64,000 bases of DNA from Orbilia blumenaviensis (GCA_036872755.1 JAVHNS010000007.1:992001-1056000); one strand, 5' to 3'. Numbered from the stretch's first letter, positions 32,736 to 45,741 are shown. Program-made: numbers and translations. Notes: generated by a model not told the origin, from the letters alone.

Positions 32736-34965
32736 CTATGAATGCGCCACACAAACTACTAAACCCTCCCAAACGTCACAATTTTCGTTGATATCAGGAT
32801 TCCAGGCTCTGAACTGAGTCTCTGTAATACCGTGGTCGTCCCATATCTTCCAGCAGAAATCTCCAGGCCCAACAGTATAGTTCTCCGTACACCGCCCACC
32901 TGGTCCGTCAACACAATACGCCATTCCAAGCTCCAAGTTTGTACAATCCGCATCAAGAACCGGATTCCAAGTTCTGAGATTTGCAAAGGTAATACCGTAT
33001 TCTGTGTATATCGCCCAGCAGGAATCTCCGGCTTCTGTCTCGTGCCAAAGTTTGCACTGATTTGTCGTACCTGGTCCAGTGGGCGCGGGAGGTGCCGGAA
33101 AACCGCTGCTGCTGGTAGCTCTTGTTGTAGTAGTCGTAGTTCTAGATGTGGTTGTGGCAGTATGAGACGACGTTCTCGCCGTAGTAGTGGAGCGAGTTCC
33201 GGTTGGCCCACTAGTGCCAGTTATTGAAGGCACTGGGTCATCTAGTGGTCCTCTAACGCAGTACGCCTTCCCATTCTGAAGGTTTGAACAGTCTATGTTG
33301 ATACTTGGGTTCCAAAGACGCAGCTCTTCGAGAGTAACGCCCCAAGTTGCCTGTATCTCATCGCATGTTTGATCGTCTTCTCTTTCATGCCACTGGTAGC
33401 AATGTGCAGTCGTTCCGGATATTGTCGGGGCAGGAGCTGCGATGGTTGTTTCCGTATATGTTATCTCAGGCAGTGGTTCCGCATTGTTTACAAAATCCCA
33501 GCCTTCAATTGGCCACACACAATAGCTTGTATCAACCCAGAGGTTCTCGCAGGTCTCGTTATTAAGAAAGGGGTTCATTCTGTAAAACAAGTCCAAGGTG
33601 ACACCTTCGGCGATGCTTATGAGCTCACAGAAATCTCCTTCTTTGACAGTATACCACTTTCCGCAATACGGTGTAGTGCCGTCAGGAGTAGGACCTGGTG
33701 GTGCAATAGTCTCAGTAGCATACTCTCCTACCCGAGTTGGGACAGTCCCGCCGATAGTCGTTGGTGTGAATTCTCCACCGTTTGAGCTAAGGCAGATGGT
33801 GAAGTCTTCCCAAAGATTGGTACAGTCGACATTCAATCCAGGGTTATAGCTAACCAAATCCCCTAGAGAGAGGCCATGAGAGACCTCAATATCGGAACAA
33901 TAGTCGTCCTCCAAGACTTGGTATGCAACACCACACGGTTCTGGGAGGCAAAGGTGGTCTCCAGCCTTCAAGTTACTGCAGTCAAGGAAGAGACCATTGA
34001 GAATCTGGAGAGCATAAGTGTTGACATCGTATTGACTTGAGATAGAAATGCAGGTATCCGAAGTAGTAACAGTGTGGAAATTACCGGATGCGCAGGTCTG
34101 ATTTGCAATAGATCCAGGAGGGAGCTGCTGGTCTGGCGGGATTGGAGGATCAAGAGTCCATTCTTGAACATCACTTGGATATGTCACACTGCATTCTTTA
34201 TAATTTCTTAGTTTCCAAATATACAACGACAGTTCCCCCGCATATATGGGTAAGGAAGATAGGATGCTTACTTGTCTGGATAGCCCTCCAGCTAGCTGCT
34301 AGCCTTTCGTCATAGTTCGAGTACATAGAAGACTGGATCTGGCGGAAATATTTGATATGACATTCTGAACATAGGAAACTAGTGGGCAAGTCCACAAGCT
34401 TCTTCCCAAGGTTTGTCTCGTCGCTCATCAAATTCACAATGGCATCATTAAGAAGTTCTGGAAAGTATCTTAATGAGTTAGTAAATTGAATACTTATGTT
34501 CCCCCATTTTTTAGGTAGAAAAAGGATACAAGAGTTTTACTTACGGACACAATAATCACCATCACCGTCTTTTAGACAGATCAAGTCATAATAGGCTTTG
34601 AGTCGGTCCCCATAGTATGTATTTGGGAGCCCTTCCCAAGTAAGATTTGTGGTTCCACATTGCGAAGCCACACTGGTGGAATAGGATACCAACGATGTCC
34701 CACAATTGGGGTTACAGAGCTGGTCCTGGAGCGTTTCATTACCCCAATTGTAGTCATTCTTATGGGCCTTTAAGACCAAGAACTCTTCACAGTTTATTGT
34801 TGTATTCAGTGCGGCTGCACACGCCGATGAAGGTGTATGGAGAGTTCTGCCAAAACCCGCCGGTCCGTCAAAGAACTTAAAAGATGCAGAGACAGCGGCG
34901 GTATAAAGCCATATGGAAAACAAGATTTGGGGCATTGAAGAGAGCCTATGTTTGTGAGAAGCCAT
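32736..34965 (-). CDS. Secreted protein with six LysM modules
   Basis: Reverse-strand exons 34965-34545, 34457-34272 and 34195-32736 give 688 aa in frame (15 nt more if the Met at 34980 is used). The N-terminus is a signal peptide (MPQILFSIWLYTAAVSA). About 200 Cys-containing residues without a named domain follow. From about residue 242 six LysM modules are visible, each with a Cys in the first loop and NP[x]3-DC in the second: FHTVTTSDTC, AYQVLEDDYC, WYTVKEGDFC, WHEREDDQTC, WHETEAGDSC and NYTVGPGDFC. A Ser/Thr-rich linker (TTTARTSSHTATT) separates modules four and five. LysM modules bind chitin and N-acetylglucosamine oligomers. The gene faces the chitinase at 36865, a pairing known for subgroup-C chitinases. 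The last acceptor (AAAG at 34196) is weaker than the others. Confidence 0.88.
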
Positions 34966-36864
34966 TACAGCTCGTACCACAATAAGAATGAAACTTCGAA
35001 AGGCGCTTGCAATGGCGAACTTCTAGTTATACATAGAGGGAAGATCGCAAAAAGATGGAATACTTCGACGATATATCCTTTCTACATACCTACCATCTCT
35101 TTAGCCCAGAGTGCGATTACTAACAGTAAATTTAAATATTTACTCATGGTACAGCATGGCCACAATAAATTGCGAGGTCCACGATGAGTAGATGCCTCTA
35201 GCCCGGCCGTATACACGTATAACCGGTCTCGTTTCGTTCGAAACCCTAGAGCTCCCCGGTCAACGGTCCGACCCCACGCTGCACGCTGTATATCGATAAT
35301 CTAATTTACGTGAGACAGAAAATATCAGATGCCTTTGTTGTATTTTGTCGAGCCTGCAGGTACCTGCAGATTTGAAGTGTATAAAATACCCTGTCGCAAA
35401 CTTGGCTTGGCAGCTGACATGCAGGTCTGCATATCCCATGAAAGCACAACTTTCAAACAATGACTTCTCGATCGAATTTCATCCGAACCGCGCAAAACAC
35501 TAAAAAATTGTGGGAGCTCTCTGGAAATTCCACCCTCACGGCTGGCTTGTTTATACCGGCAACATCCCTAACATCCTATTGGCCCTGTCGGTTCCTTTCT
35601 TATGGAAAAGTTTTCCCTGCTTCCAATACTACCAGGCTTGGCCCAGATTAGTGATCTTTCAAGGACTGCACGAGCCATATGGCGGAGTGGGCCGTGGAAC
35701 GGGTTCTGCAAGCCAGGCCCGTACATTAGTTCGGCCGCTGGAAGGCGTTCATCTCCCGCCCCCTGCTCCGGCACTCCGGTTGAATCACATAAGCGAGCAG
35801 CATCTCATGTTTCGATTTGGAGCTTATCATATCTCGTCGACGCTCGAGCATTTTTGTCGTTTAGACATGCCTTGATTGCCAGCACTGCAGCAGGGCCAAG
35901 AATGTAAGCAATACTTGCGTCGCAAATCGGTCTTGGTATCAGCGCTATATTGCCTTAATATCTATGAAGCTTTCCAAGAAATTGCTTATGATATTACCAA
36001 TCTTTCACACCATTAGACTTTTTGGTCGATTCATTTTGCCATCGATATCGCTTGGGCCCTTGTCAACTACCCTAACATTTTTCAATGATCTTTGAATCGA
36101 GACTCAAAGACATGCTTTATTAATATTGTGCAGGGTAGACGCATGCAAAACACCATGAAAAATCCAATGAAGCATGGAAATATATCCGAAGTAGTAATCA
36201 ACTATACTTTCCTTTGACTCCATGTATTCCTTCCCAGTCAGCACTCGTGGTGCAAGGATCAGATGATTCTGAGGCTTTATAGCTAACGGGGGTCTCCGAA
36301 AATCATTTCCGACATTGCGAGGCGGTTGACATCGATACATGCAGATCCGGATATGTTCGGTCGATGACTGGTGGGTCCATAAAAAAATTGATTCTGCCGC
36401 TCTCCATCCGATCATTAATGTTGTTTCGCAAATTAATTCCTATCAGCATCTAAAGACCTCGACTTCAAATTTTGTACGAATTTTAATATACATTAAATGC
36501 ACTGTCATCATCTTAGAGCCTTGGCTTCATGAATCCGTAAGCTCCTGAGCACGGGGCTATGCGCATACGAATGGCTCGCTATGAGCTCTATGGAGATACA
36601 ATGGAGTTTAGTCTCCACGGATCCAGAAACATCAAGGATTCGAATATCTATTACCAAACTTAAAGCAAATAAGCATTGTCAATCGAAGCCGATATGATAC
36701 GCTGTATATGTTGTAAATATTTGCGTCTCATTTCAAAATATGGCACTACTTCGATGAGTGTATAAACTCTACGGCCCCCTTGGAGATATAGAATTATTTT
36801 TGCCAATTTCCAGTATCAACAATCCTGCGCTGCAGATGGTTGTCAGGAACCAGAAATTCCCAAG
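34966..36864. promoter_or_regulatory. 1.9-kb divergent promoter between LysM gene and chitinase
   Basis: The two start codons face away from each other, so both promoters lie here. Frames at 35460-35907 are fairly long but have no recognisable domain, no consistent splice signals and overlap on both strands. I see no TATA box that decides a start. Confidence 0.5.
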
Positions 36865-39800
36865 ATGGCATCTACTGTCGCAACAACTCCTCGCGCGCAG
36901 CGGCATCTCTCATTTCTCAATATTGTTATCTTTGCCCTATTTTTCCTAATCACCACCTCATTTGCGCAGGACTTTACTTGTTCACCGACAAAACGGTGCA
37001 AAGAAGGATGCTGTAGCAAGGATGGGTGGTGTGGCTTTGGCCCAACTTCTTGTTCCGCTGAGAATTGTATCAGCGATTGTGATCGTAAATCTGCTTGCAA
37101 TCCTGGCTGGGGAATGCAATGGTCTGCGAGCCAGAACTGTCCTCTCAATGTTTGCTGCAGTCCATTCGGGTTTTGTGGTAAGCGCCTCGATTCGATTCAT
37201 ATCCATGCGTGTGCATACTAGACTCTGTGCTAAATTGTGAATTCTAGGTACCACGCCTGAATTCTGTGGCAGCAATGTAATTGCAAGCCCTTCATGCCCT
37301 CTCTCTAAAAAGACCTCTGCAAAACGCACAGTAGGCTACTGGGAAAGTTGGGGTGTCGGCAGAAGCTGTGACGCAATTTGGCCAGAGGATATTAATGCGA
37401 AGGCTTACACCCATCTTAATTTCGCATTTGCATTCATTGATCCTGTCACATTTGCGGTATCTCCTATGGGCCATGATCCGAGTCTTTACAAGAGACTTAC
37501 CAGTCTCAAAAAGGCGAACCCTGCACTTAAGGTCTATATTGCGATAGGGGGGTGGTCTATGAATGACCCTGATCAGCCTACTGCAACCACGTTCTCCGAT
37601 GTTGCAGGTTCGACTGTAAATCAAAACAAGTTCTTTAGCTCTTTGATATCCTTCATGGCAACTTATGGTTTCGACGGTGTGGATATAGATTGGGTAAGTC
37701 CCCAACCCAACTAATACCTTTGATACCGTCGTACGCTCGGTTTAATATATACTTATACCTGATAATAGGAATATCCAGTGGCCCCAGAGCGAAGCGGCAG
37801 GCCTGCTGACAAAGCAAACTTTGTGTCTATGCTTCGCAATATGAGAACCGCTTTCCAACGCGCGGGTAGAAACTACGGTATTACTATAACAATTCCAGCG
37901 TCGTTCTGGTATTTACAGCATTTCGATATTGTAAATATCGAGAAAGTCGTCGATTGGATTAACGTTATGAGCTATGATCTTAGAGGTGAATGGGACAAAG
38001 AAAATGGTAATTATTTCCTTGAGAACCCAAAAACCTTCGGGCTGGGGTAATAATATGTATTTGACACACTCTAGTTTGGACTGGCCCATATATCGGTGCA
38101 CACACAAACCTTACAGAAATTGACCAGATGTTAAAGCTCTTGTGGCGTAACAATATAAATCCGGACAATATTGTTCTCGGAATCGGATTTTACGGCCGTG
38201 CATTCCAACTCGAGAACCCCTCTTGCACAACCCCAGGATGTCGGTTTTCTGCCGCAACGCCTCCTGGACCATGCACTGCTGCTGCAGGATATCTCTCGTA
38301 CAGTGAAATTACTCGCCTAGTCGCTGCTGGAAATCCTGTTACTTATGATCCTGTCGCCGGTGTAAAGTGGGTGACATGGAATCAAAACGGAGCGAAACAA
38401 TGGGTATCATGGGATGATGCACAGACTATAAAGGTTAAGGTTGACTATGCCAATAGAAACTGTCTTGGTGGTACCATGGTCTGGAGTACTTCTCTTGATA
38501 CCAAAGATGGCCAGGCCGCACAGGCCTTGTCGGGCCCGAATGGTTCTGGACGAATCGAAATAAATAACAATGTCGCATTATCGGTCACTGTTACTGATTC
38601 CTTAAGTACATGTAGATGGGCAGCATGCGGTGCCAGGTAAGTTTAGAAATATTTCCGCAATTTTATCCAAATATAGAAGGTTACGGAGAACTGATACTGC
38701 ACGGTATATCTGATATATAGTTGCCCTGATGGAATGTCACCTGCGCAAAATTCTAAAGGAAACCAGGTTGACGGAGACAGACGATGCCCGGGCCAAACTC
38801 GATTGTTCTGCTGCCCTAGCAATGATGTTCCTCGTTGTGAATGGAACTGGGGTAGTTGGAATTGGGGTGCGGAAAGCACTGGGCTATGCGGTGGCGGCTG
38901 TGACAAAGGTTGGGTCGAGGTTGGAACAAGCACAGAAGGTTAGTTCCTCGATCTACCTCGATTCCTCTACGAGTAACGCCATCTAATATTATAAAACCGG
39001 TTGCAGGATGTAGCATGGGCCATCGTGCGTTATGCTGCGAGCCCAGAAAAAGTGTCGAAGCTATTGGCAAGTGCCATTGGGATAGTACCTCACCATTTTG
39101 TAAAAGAGGTTGCGGGTCCTCGGGGAGAACAGAACTTGTTTCCTCTCGAGATGGAGACGGTGGGGAACAGATATGCCAGTCTGGTGAGAAGAGTTTCTGC
39201 TGCGACCAGCCTCCACCCTTTACAAATTGCGCCTGGCAGCCTCAATGCAACCAACCTTGCGAGTTAGGGAAGTATCTAGTTACCGCTAGTTACATGGAAA
39301 AAGACTGTTTCGGGACTAGTGGCTGTAAGGCATTCTGCTGTGATCCTCCTGGTAGAAGCGTTAGCCAAATCGACCGTCGAGCAATTGCATTTGGTGACTG
39401 GGCAGACGACTACTTGAGTTCCCGACTCAATCAATGTCCTGCGCCGCATGTTATCCTGAATCCCCGAGAGATCAATCACATACCAGAGTTCGCATCTTTA
39501 AGGAAACCCCGTTCGCCTCATAACTCAACATCCGCATCCCTTTCAAAAAGACAGTGGACTGGTGGGAAGAATGAAGAATACTTATACCTTTTGGCACTCG
39601 TCGCTACTTCGGGAGCACTTGACCCCTTGCAACGTCAAATTAGAGATCAGTGGAACGACCTTGCAGTTTTCCGGACTGGTCTCACAACTGATGTTCTTGG
39701 GCGATGGCTAAGAGCATATCCCGGCCGGGACCGTGTACAAGAGCTTATGAGACTCTTCTGTCTAACAAGTCCATTTTCATATATAAACCGTGTATTGGGT

Positions 39801-40735
39801 ACTGCTACTCAGCTCTGCCAGGTTCATGGTGGGCCAAGAAAGATACGAAGGGACGTCTCCGGGATGGAAGGCGGAGTTATCATCTCCGGGTTGTCTCACG
39901 CCCCAATGCCCATGAAAAAGAGAACTCTGATTGGTGAACTTGATGCTACCTACTTCGACGAAAATCGGGTTATAGCCAATTGGGGTGACCCGCCAACTGT
40001 TGGAAGACTCCTTCGCCTAATAGTTGAAGGTAGACTGAGGCAGGAGCTATTCCGCTTCTTTGGTTATCGTCAAGGCACAGGCACCATAGTAGAAGGTATT
40101 TTCCCTGCCCAGCTTGATTCAAGCTTCATGTTTGTGAACAGACAGATCGCTAACTGGTACTCTCTACAGTTGTCTACCTTCTTGGACGAGAACCAAATCA
40201 TATGGTTTCAGAGCTCCAAGAGCACCTCAGTGACCGATACGCTGTCTTCCATTACCATATCCGCGGCTTCGTAGGCGGAAGTCTAGCTAACTTCGGAGCT
40301 GACGCTTACCTAGACTACGTGCATGTCTTTCACACCAATACTTTGGAAACTCATGGCGGGGCAAACAACTTCGGGGCACGTAGTCGCCCAGAAGCAGAGC
40401 AGCAAAGATACGCTCGCGCTCAAATATTTGCGTGTCCTGACAATGAGTCGTGGCTCGCCACTGATATAATTACAGACACGCAGTTTGATCGCGATCTGAC
40501 AACGATTACTGCAGGGTTGGCGAGGCGGGGGGTATTTAGTTATAGGCCTGATGTCGTTGACACCGATGGTTCATGGGCGTTCCAATGGGGAAATCATGCA
40601 ACAGCTTGGAGATTGACGAATGGAGCCAATGCACGACCAGGACATGAGACACAGTACGATCCTGTGGCGAACGGGCTGTCCCCGCCTTACTATATTGATC
40701 CTGCCCACCCTCCTTCAAATCCAAACGGAATTTAG
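36865..40735 (+). CDS. GH18 chitinase, subgroup C (killer-toxin alpha/beta-like), with chitin-binding modules
   Basis: Exons 36865-37177, 37248-37693, 37769-38006, 38075-38636, 38721-38938, 39007-40095 and 40170-40735 give 1143 aa, all in phase. A signal peptide (about 1-34) precedes two CBM18/hevein-like cysteine modules (CSPTKRCKEGCCSKDGWCG and PLNVCCSPFGFCG). The GH18 barrel has the substrate-binding KVYIAIGGWS and the catalytic FDGVDIDWEYP, split by an intron, with proton donor Glu254. Several Cys-Cys modules follow (LFCCPSND, ALCCEPR, SFCCDQPPP, AFCCDPP), then about 330 residues without a named fold. The last intron (40096-40169) has a GTATTT donor and a GCTAAC branch site and restores the frame. 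Such enzymes cleave chitin outside the cell and resemble the chitinase subunit of yeast zymocin-type toxins. The usual LysM modules are absent and occur in the divergent neighbour instead. Confidence 0.9.
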
Positions 40736-41300
40736 AAGGGTTTAGAGGTATATACCTAGGTAAATACAATAAAAGATATTGTTTCATCGTTCTTCCTATA
40801 TGCAGTTTATACGGAGTAACATGTATTCGGCAGTCTATAGACATGTAAGGAATATAATTATATGTCGTCAGGGATGCAACCAAGATAAGTCATATCAATT
40901 AAATGTCAAATAAATCATTTGGATAAGCTGCTCGCTTTATAAGCCTAGTCATCCCTAAATTTTGAATGAAGATGGTCTGGACATATAAAAACTATGTTGA
41001 AACGATAGGTCCGTTGTATTTTTACTAGGGAATTGGAATCTAGATAACTCATATCCATACTTAACTGCTCAACAGTATAAGCCTAGAGGTAGACAATATC
41101 CCTGTTACACGTACTTCCTATCAAAGTAACATGTATTCTTCCTACAAAATAGGTTGATTCCGGGGGTGCGAAATGGATTAATATCTAGAATTCTCGGGCA
41201 AAAAGTACATGAGAAAGAAATAGAATAATGCAGTACATATCGCCTATGAACACTAACTACACAATCTCGAACACTAAGCGTCAACATAAACCGAAAATAC
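40736..41300. other. Intergenic, converging 3' ends
   Basis: The 3' flanks of the chitinase and of the reverse-strand ArfGAP. TA-rich, no coding signal. Confidence 0.6.
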
Positions 41301-42978
41301 CTAACCCCAAACGTTCTTGAAAATATCATCGTCATACTTGACTGCTGGCTTATTAGCTGGTGGGTTGCTAGAGAATCCACCAGATGAAAAGGCCCCAAAG
41401 TCATCATCATCGGCAACAGCGGGTTTAGGTGGCGGTCTGGAGGCAGTTGTAGCTGAGGGTGTGCTCCAGCTGAATCCTGCAGACCCGCCATTGTTGTTAG
41501 AAGGCGACGATGATGCCCATGCATTACCTAACCCAAGGTTACTTGAAGGCTGAGGCTGGGCTGGTTTTTGTTGATAGGATGGAGTAGAGCCGAGGTCAAA
41601 TAAATCCCCCATCGATGACGAGGTGGGTGCGGGCTTGGCTACGGTTGTAGAACCGAAACTCGAAAAAGCATTGTTGCCTCCATTATATGATGAAGTCGTC
41701 GGTGTTGACTTCATCATACCAGCTGTGAGATTGGCGAATGGTGAGGGCTTAAGGGGAGCCGGAGGCGCGGCTGGTTGAGGTGCAGGAGCTGCCGCAAAAG
41801 TCAAATCGCCAAATGCGCCAGATAGGTCACTGACACCAGCACTATTGTTCGTCGGTGATTGCATTGTCGGTGAAGCAAGCCCCCCAAAGCTTCCTGAGTT
41901 AGTATGCTGGTGTGTCCGTTGAGTTTGTTTAGGCGCTGACGAGTAGAGCGAGAGGATTGATCGATTCAGATCGGGCCTAGTGGATCCGCCCGATGCATTA
42001 GGGGGGTTTGATCCCGTAGAGGCTGAACGAGGAGACCCAGTTGGTGCTGGTCCGAAAAAGTCGAGGCCGAGGAGCGAATCTGCTGGTTTTGTTGCGGGTT
42101 TCTGGGCCTGAACTGGTGCAACAGGTGGTGGAGATGTTGCCTTTGCTGTCGGTGGCGCAATTGGGTCTGCATCAAATAGGTTTGGTGGCGGTTTCCTAAC
42201 CGGTGGTGGTGAAGAGGCTGCCTGGGCCTCCTGTTTCTTCTTTACGACACCCAGTGGCTACCAAATTAGCTAAAATCCCAATGGGATACCAGACTTCTGA
42301 CACATACAGTATCCTCAGCATCCGAGTCATCTAGTGTAGATGGGTCTGGCATGCCACCATCCATAACCCAACGCTTAGATTCATATTTTGTTCTGATAAA
42401 GTTTTCAATTTTCCTATCCGCTCGTTAATATACGGGCATAGCTCTCGAAGGATAACTCGTGGCGGCTTACGATTCGGATGGCACGTGCCCCGGCGCAAGT
42501 TTACCTTCCCAGTACCTGCGAAACGTCAGCAACAAGAACTAGAAACCAATCAATGGTATTTTTCCTTACTTGTTTGCTCGAGAATTTCCCCATCGTAAAA
42601 CGCTTTGAAGCTGCTCGTCCGTCCACGAGTCGAGGTCCACCGATTTCACTATGACCGTCAGCCAATAAGCCCTTTAAGCAGTTAGATCTTCAAAATCCCA
42701 TACCTCTGCTGATGTGGGTACCCATTCCTCTGTGTATACCGGAGCATCTGCAAAAACCATTATAATAGTCAGACAACATTCTCCTAGAAAACGTTTGAAG
42801 TCTCCTGAGCTGACCTGATACAGATAAAGATACCCAGATTCCAGCTGGCCCATCTCGGATGCGCATTTCTCTTGCAATCGGCGCAATGCTTATTCTTCGG
42901 TAACTTGAGCAGTTCTTTTATGATGGCTTGGTTTTTCGCAGCTTTGTCTGCTGACGGGTTCCCGCGACGAGCGGACAT
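41301..42978 (-). CDS. AGE2: ArfGAP, Age2-like
   Basis: Reverse-strand exons 42978-42815, 42747-42704, 42648-42570, 42515-42471, 42413-42308 and 42257-41301 give 464 aa in frame. The N-terminal ArfGAP domain has the zinc finger [24 protein letters not shown], split between exons one and two, followed by [20 protein letters not shown] with the catalytic arginine and [17 protein letters not shown]. The eight-residue KRNAHPRW spacing matches Age2 rather than Glo3/Gcs1. The rest is a low-complexity Pro/Ala/Ser tail with [25 protein letters not shown] and a C-terminal [10 protein letters not shown], likely trafficking-adaptor motifs. It stimulates GTP hydrolysis on Arf1 during exit from the trans-Golgi. 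The start MSARRG was chosen over an upstream in-frame Met because the finger follows at the usual distance. Confidence 0.9.
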
Positions 42979-43928
42979 CTTGGGGGTGGATGGTGTGCGG
43001 CGTAGAGTACGGGGGATGCTAAGCCAGGTGGCAATCACAGTCGGCCTGAGCTTACGATCGTGGTATTTCTCAGATACGGTGGTAGGGTAGATTTGCCCAA
43101 CTTGGTGAGTTTAAGTCCGAGGAATGATTGGAATGCCGGGGTGTGAAGTCGTCGATAGCCTGAAGCTGAGGCTTATTCGGTGAGGGTGCCTATAAGGTAT
43201 GACGGAGTTTGGGAGAGGTGGTCTTGCCGAACAGCAACAACCCTGTTGGTAGATCACCGAATCCATCCACAACAGGTCAACACATTCTGGGCTACAGTTG
43301 TCGACGTCTCGACCTCTCTTGACGTAATTAACATTCGGTTTCAAAAACAATAATAAGATGAAAGACTACTAGCATCACGTTGTTATTCTTTGTTCTAAGT
43401 TTTACATGGGGGGCAGCAGGCAACAATGTCTAATCTTAGAACGTCTACGCTAGATATAAAGATAGATATAAAACATTTAAAGTCTGCATGTCTTTATTCT
43501 TCGCATCAAGTTAAAATTCTATACAATACGTGGATAGCTTCAGTACACGTGCTTGTGGAACTCCAAAACTCATGCTCTAAAAGATGATAGTGATTACTCC
43601 TTCCAACGAAGCTCTGGATGAAGATTTTCATTTCTAGCCTTAGTCAGTGGCCTCTTCCTCTCGCTTCTTTTTTCCCCTTTAACATAAAATGTGAATTAAA
43701 ATTTGAAAAATTGAAAAATTGAAAAAAAAAAAAAAAAAGACTCTAAAGAGGGGACAGCTTCTGTACCTGTATTCATACATATGTATATCCATGAAGTTGA
43801 TCTGGGCAACAGAGGTCTCGGGTGTCAATGTACTTGCATGTTGTATTCGGGGCTCCGAGCGGAACAACCACTTGAATACACCGGCGTGACTCTGCCCGAG
43901 AACCTTACGGCCGCTTACTTGAGAAAAT
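42979..43928. other. Intergenic
   Basis: Promoter of AGE2 and the 3' flank of the reverse-strand small nuclear gene. It includes an A-rich run near 43721-43738. No coding signal. Confidence 0.55.
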
Positions 43929-44615
43929 CTAGATACCAGATGAACATTCGTCATCTGAGGAAGGGTATTCGACCTTGATGGTCTTAACTCCACCCTTGCC
44001 AGCCTTCGAGGCGCCGGCCGTGGGCTCGATTACCCTTGTCGCCAGTGTTTCTTCGCTATCGCCATCTTCGTCATCATTCGGCGCCAAAACCGTAGGCATC
44101 ATTTTATTAACAACAGGCACTCTGGGTCTTTTTGGGGGTCGCCCCCTGCCCCGTTTGATAGGCTTACCATCTTCCCCAACGTCGTAGAGTGGATGCAGAA
44201 CTCGGGCCTCCTCAACTTTCTTTTTGAGACGGCTATAGCGCCCCGAAACGGCCTTCACGGTAATCCCCAAGGCCTGCGCAGCAATATCAAACTTTGGGGG
44301 TGCCTGCTCAAATATTTATGTATGTATAGGTCAGTTCAGACAAACCCCCCTTGCTTTATGCATGTTGTAAAACCACACCCACATGATCAGATCGTGGAAT
44401 GTGGGGCCGTGCCGTAGGTGCATATATGAATATCAAAATATATTCGTTGTTTCGTTGAAGAAATTTTTTCACATAGGGAGGGGGACGGGAAATGCAAAGT
44501 TGGTTGGAATGCGGAACCGGGGATATGGACTTACGTTGTATGCGTTAATTATCGCCTGCATTAGGATCAGCTCTCTCATAGTGTCAGAACTTGGGGCGGG
44601 GTGAGCGCGTGACAT
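43929..44615 (-). CDS. Small Myb-like/HTH nuclear protein with AT-hook, paralog A
   Basis: Reverse-strand exons 44615-44535 and 44303-43929 give 151 aa with a phase-0 junction. The N-terminus MRELILMQAIINAYN and, after the intron, APPKFDIAAQALGITVKAVS with GRYSRLKKKVEE form a short helical domain. It has the layout of the fungal Myb-like family: an LL..CI helix, F.AVA..LG, then a basic helix. The tail holds an AT-hook-type RGRGRPPKRPR and an acidic end (PSSDDECSSGI). Two relatives lie downstream (45299-45741, 46474-47056). It is probably DNA-binding; the target is unknown. The intron is long (231 nt), so its exact borders are less certain than those of other genes. Confidence 0.6.
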
Positions 44616-45298
44616 CCTAACTTTCTTATTCTTAACGTAGTAGCCGGAGCACTTTATTACAGGTAAACAGGTAGGCGATACTCCCAAGAGCTTGGCTTAA
44701 TTAGCCAAATCAAGTTCGAAGAAAAATGTGCACCGTTTTGTTTGTGAGGATTCGAAGTGCGTGTTGTTGAAGGTTGTATTTTGAAGCATGGAAAGGCGAA
44801 CTCTGGGAGGCCTGGCATGTAAAATATACTACAAGATAAACGAATTCTCGATCATATTGCTTCGAGTGACACCGAAATATCTCCCGTTTTCTATAAGAGA
44901 TTTCTACAATAATCCTGGTTACTAGCATCAGCTGATGGATTACGGCTCGTCTTGACCAGGATCTCACAGAAATCCATAGAGGTGGTATTCACTGCAGGCT
45001 GCCGAATCATGAACCTTCGAGTGTATTCATGTGCGAATAACTAAAGGTCGTTTCAATAAACATGACATAAAGACCTTAATGGACATCGAGATTTCCCTCA
45101 ATATCCAATACTGTTTCTTCCAACATCTATTGTCATTTAACTCCCCACAAAATCAACTACAATATCAATATACTCCTGAGTGAGGAGCGAAAAAACACGG
45201 CTAGGTCTCCTCAAATTTTATTTCGTATTTGCCAAAGTGATAGTAATAACAATAATAATAACAATAAAAAAAGATTAAAAAAAAAAAAAAATCACAAA
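44616..45298. promoter_or_regulatory. Divergent promoter of paralogs A and B
   Basis: The start codons of paralogs A (reverse) and B (forward) flank this 683-bp gap. It ends in an AATAAT/A-rich tract (45249-45290) right before the ATG of B. Confidence 0.5.
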
Positions 45299-45741
45299 AT
45301 GGTTTCAGGCGCCGGCGCAGTCAGTGACGCAGAATTTCTCCTCAGTTGTATTGAACACGGCGACGTGAGTGCTTAAGCTCTTTCTGATCTAATGATAAAA
45401 CATAATAATCCAAAAATTCAAAACTAACATAGGCCACTTCATTAAACTGGTAGTTCAAAATAAATTTTGCAGAAGTTGCGAAAGATCTCGGTTATGCATC
45501 TGCTACCGCCGCGGCAAACCGTATGCGCAATTTACGGAAGAAACTACAAGAAAAAAGAGAGGCCAAAGAGGCTAACGAGGGCAAAGGGGGCAAAGGGGGC
45601 AAAAGTGGTGGTCAAGTTACGAAAACTAAAGAAGGGAACGAAACCCCGAAACCAAAGCGTGGAAAGAAAAGAAAGATAGACGGCGAATCCTTGAAATCCG
45701 AGACCGATGGGGGGGAAGCTAGGGGCACAAACCCACAATAG
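45299..45741 (+). CDS. Small Myb-like/HTH nuclear protein, paralog B
   Basis: Exons 45299-45364 and 45454-45741 give 117 aa, phase-0 junction, with an ACTAAC branch site in the intron. The first exon encodes AEFLLSCIEHGD, and the second opens with FKINFAEVAKDLGYASATAA followed by ANRMRNLRKKL. This is the fungal Myb-like pattern (FLLSCI, then xFxxVAKxLG, then a basic recognition helix). A Lys/Gly-rich tail with GKKRKID resembles a nuclear localisation signal. It shares the intron position with paralogs A and C. Function beyond likely DNA binding is not known. Confidence 0.65.

Noticed and set aside
35460..35907. Overlapping frames in the LysM-chitinase promoter
   Set aside because: Frames on both strands overlap, have no domain and no splice logic.
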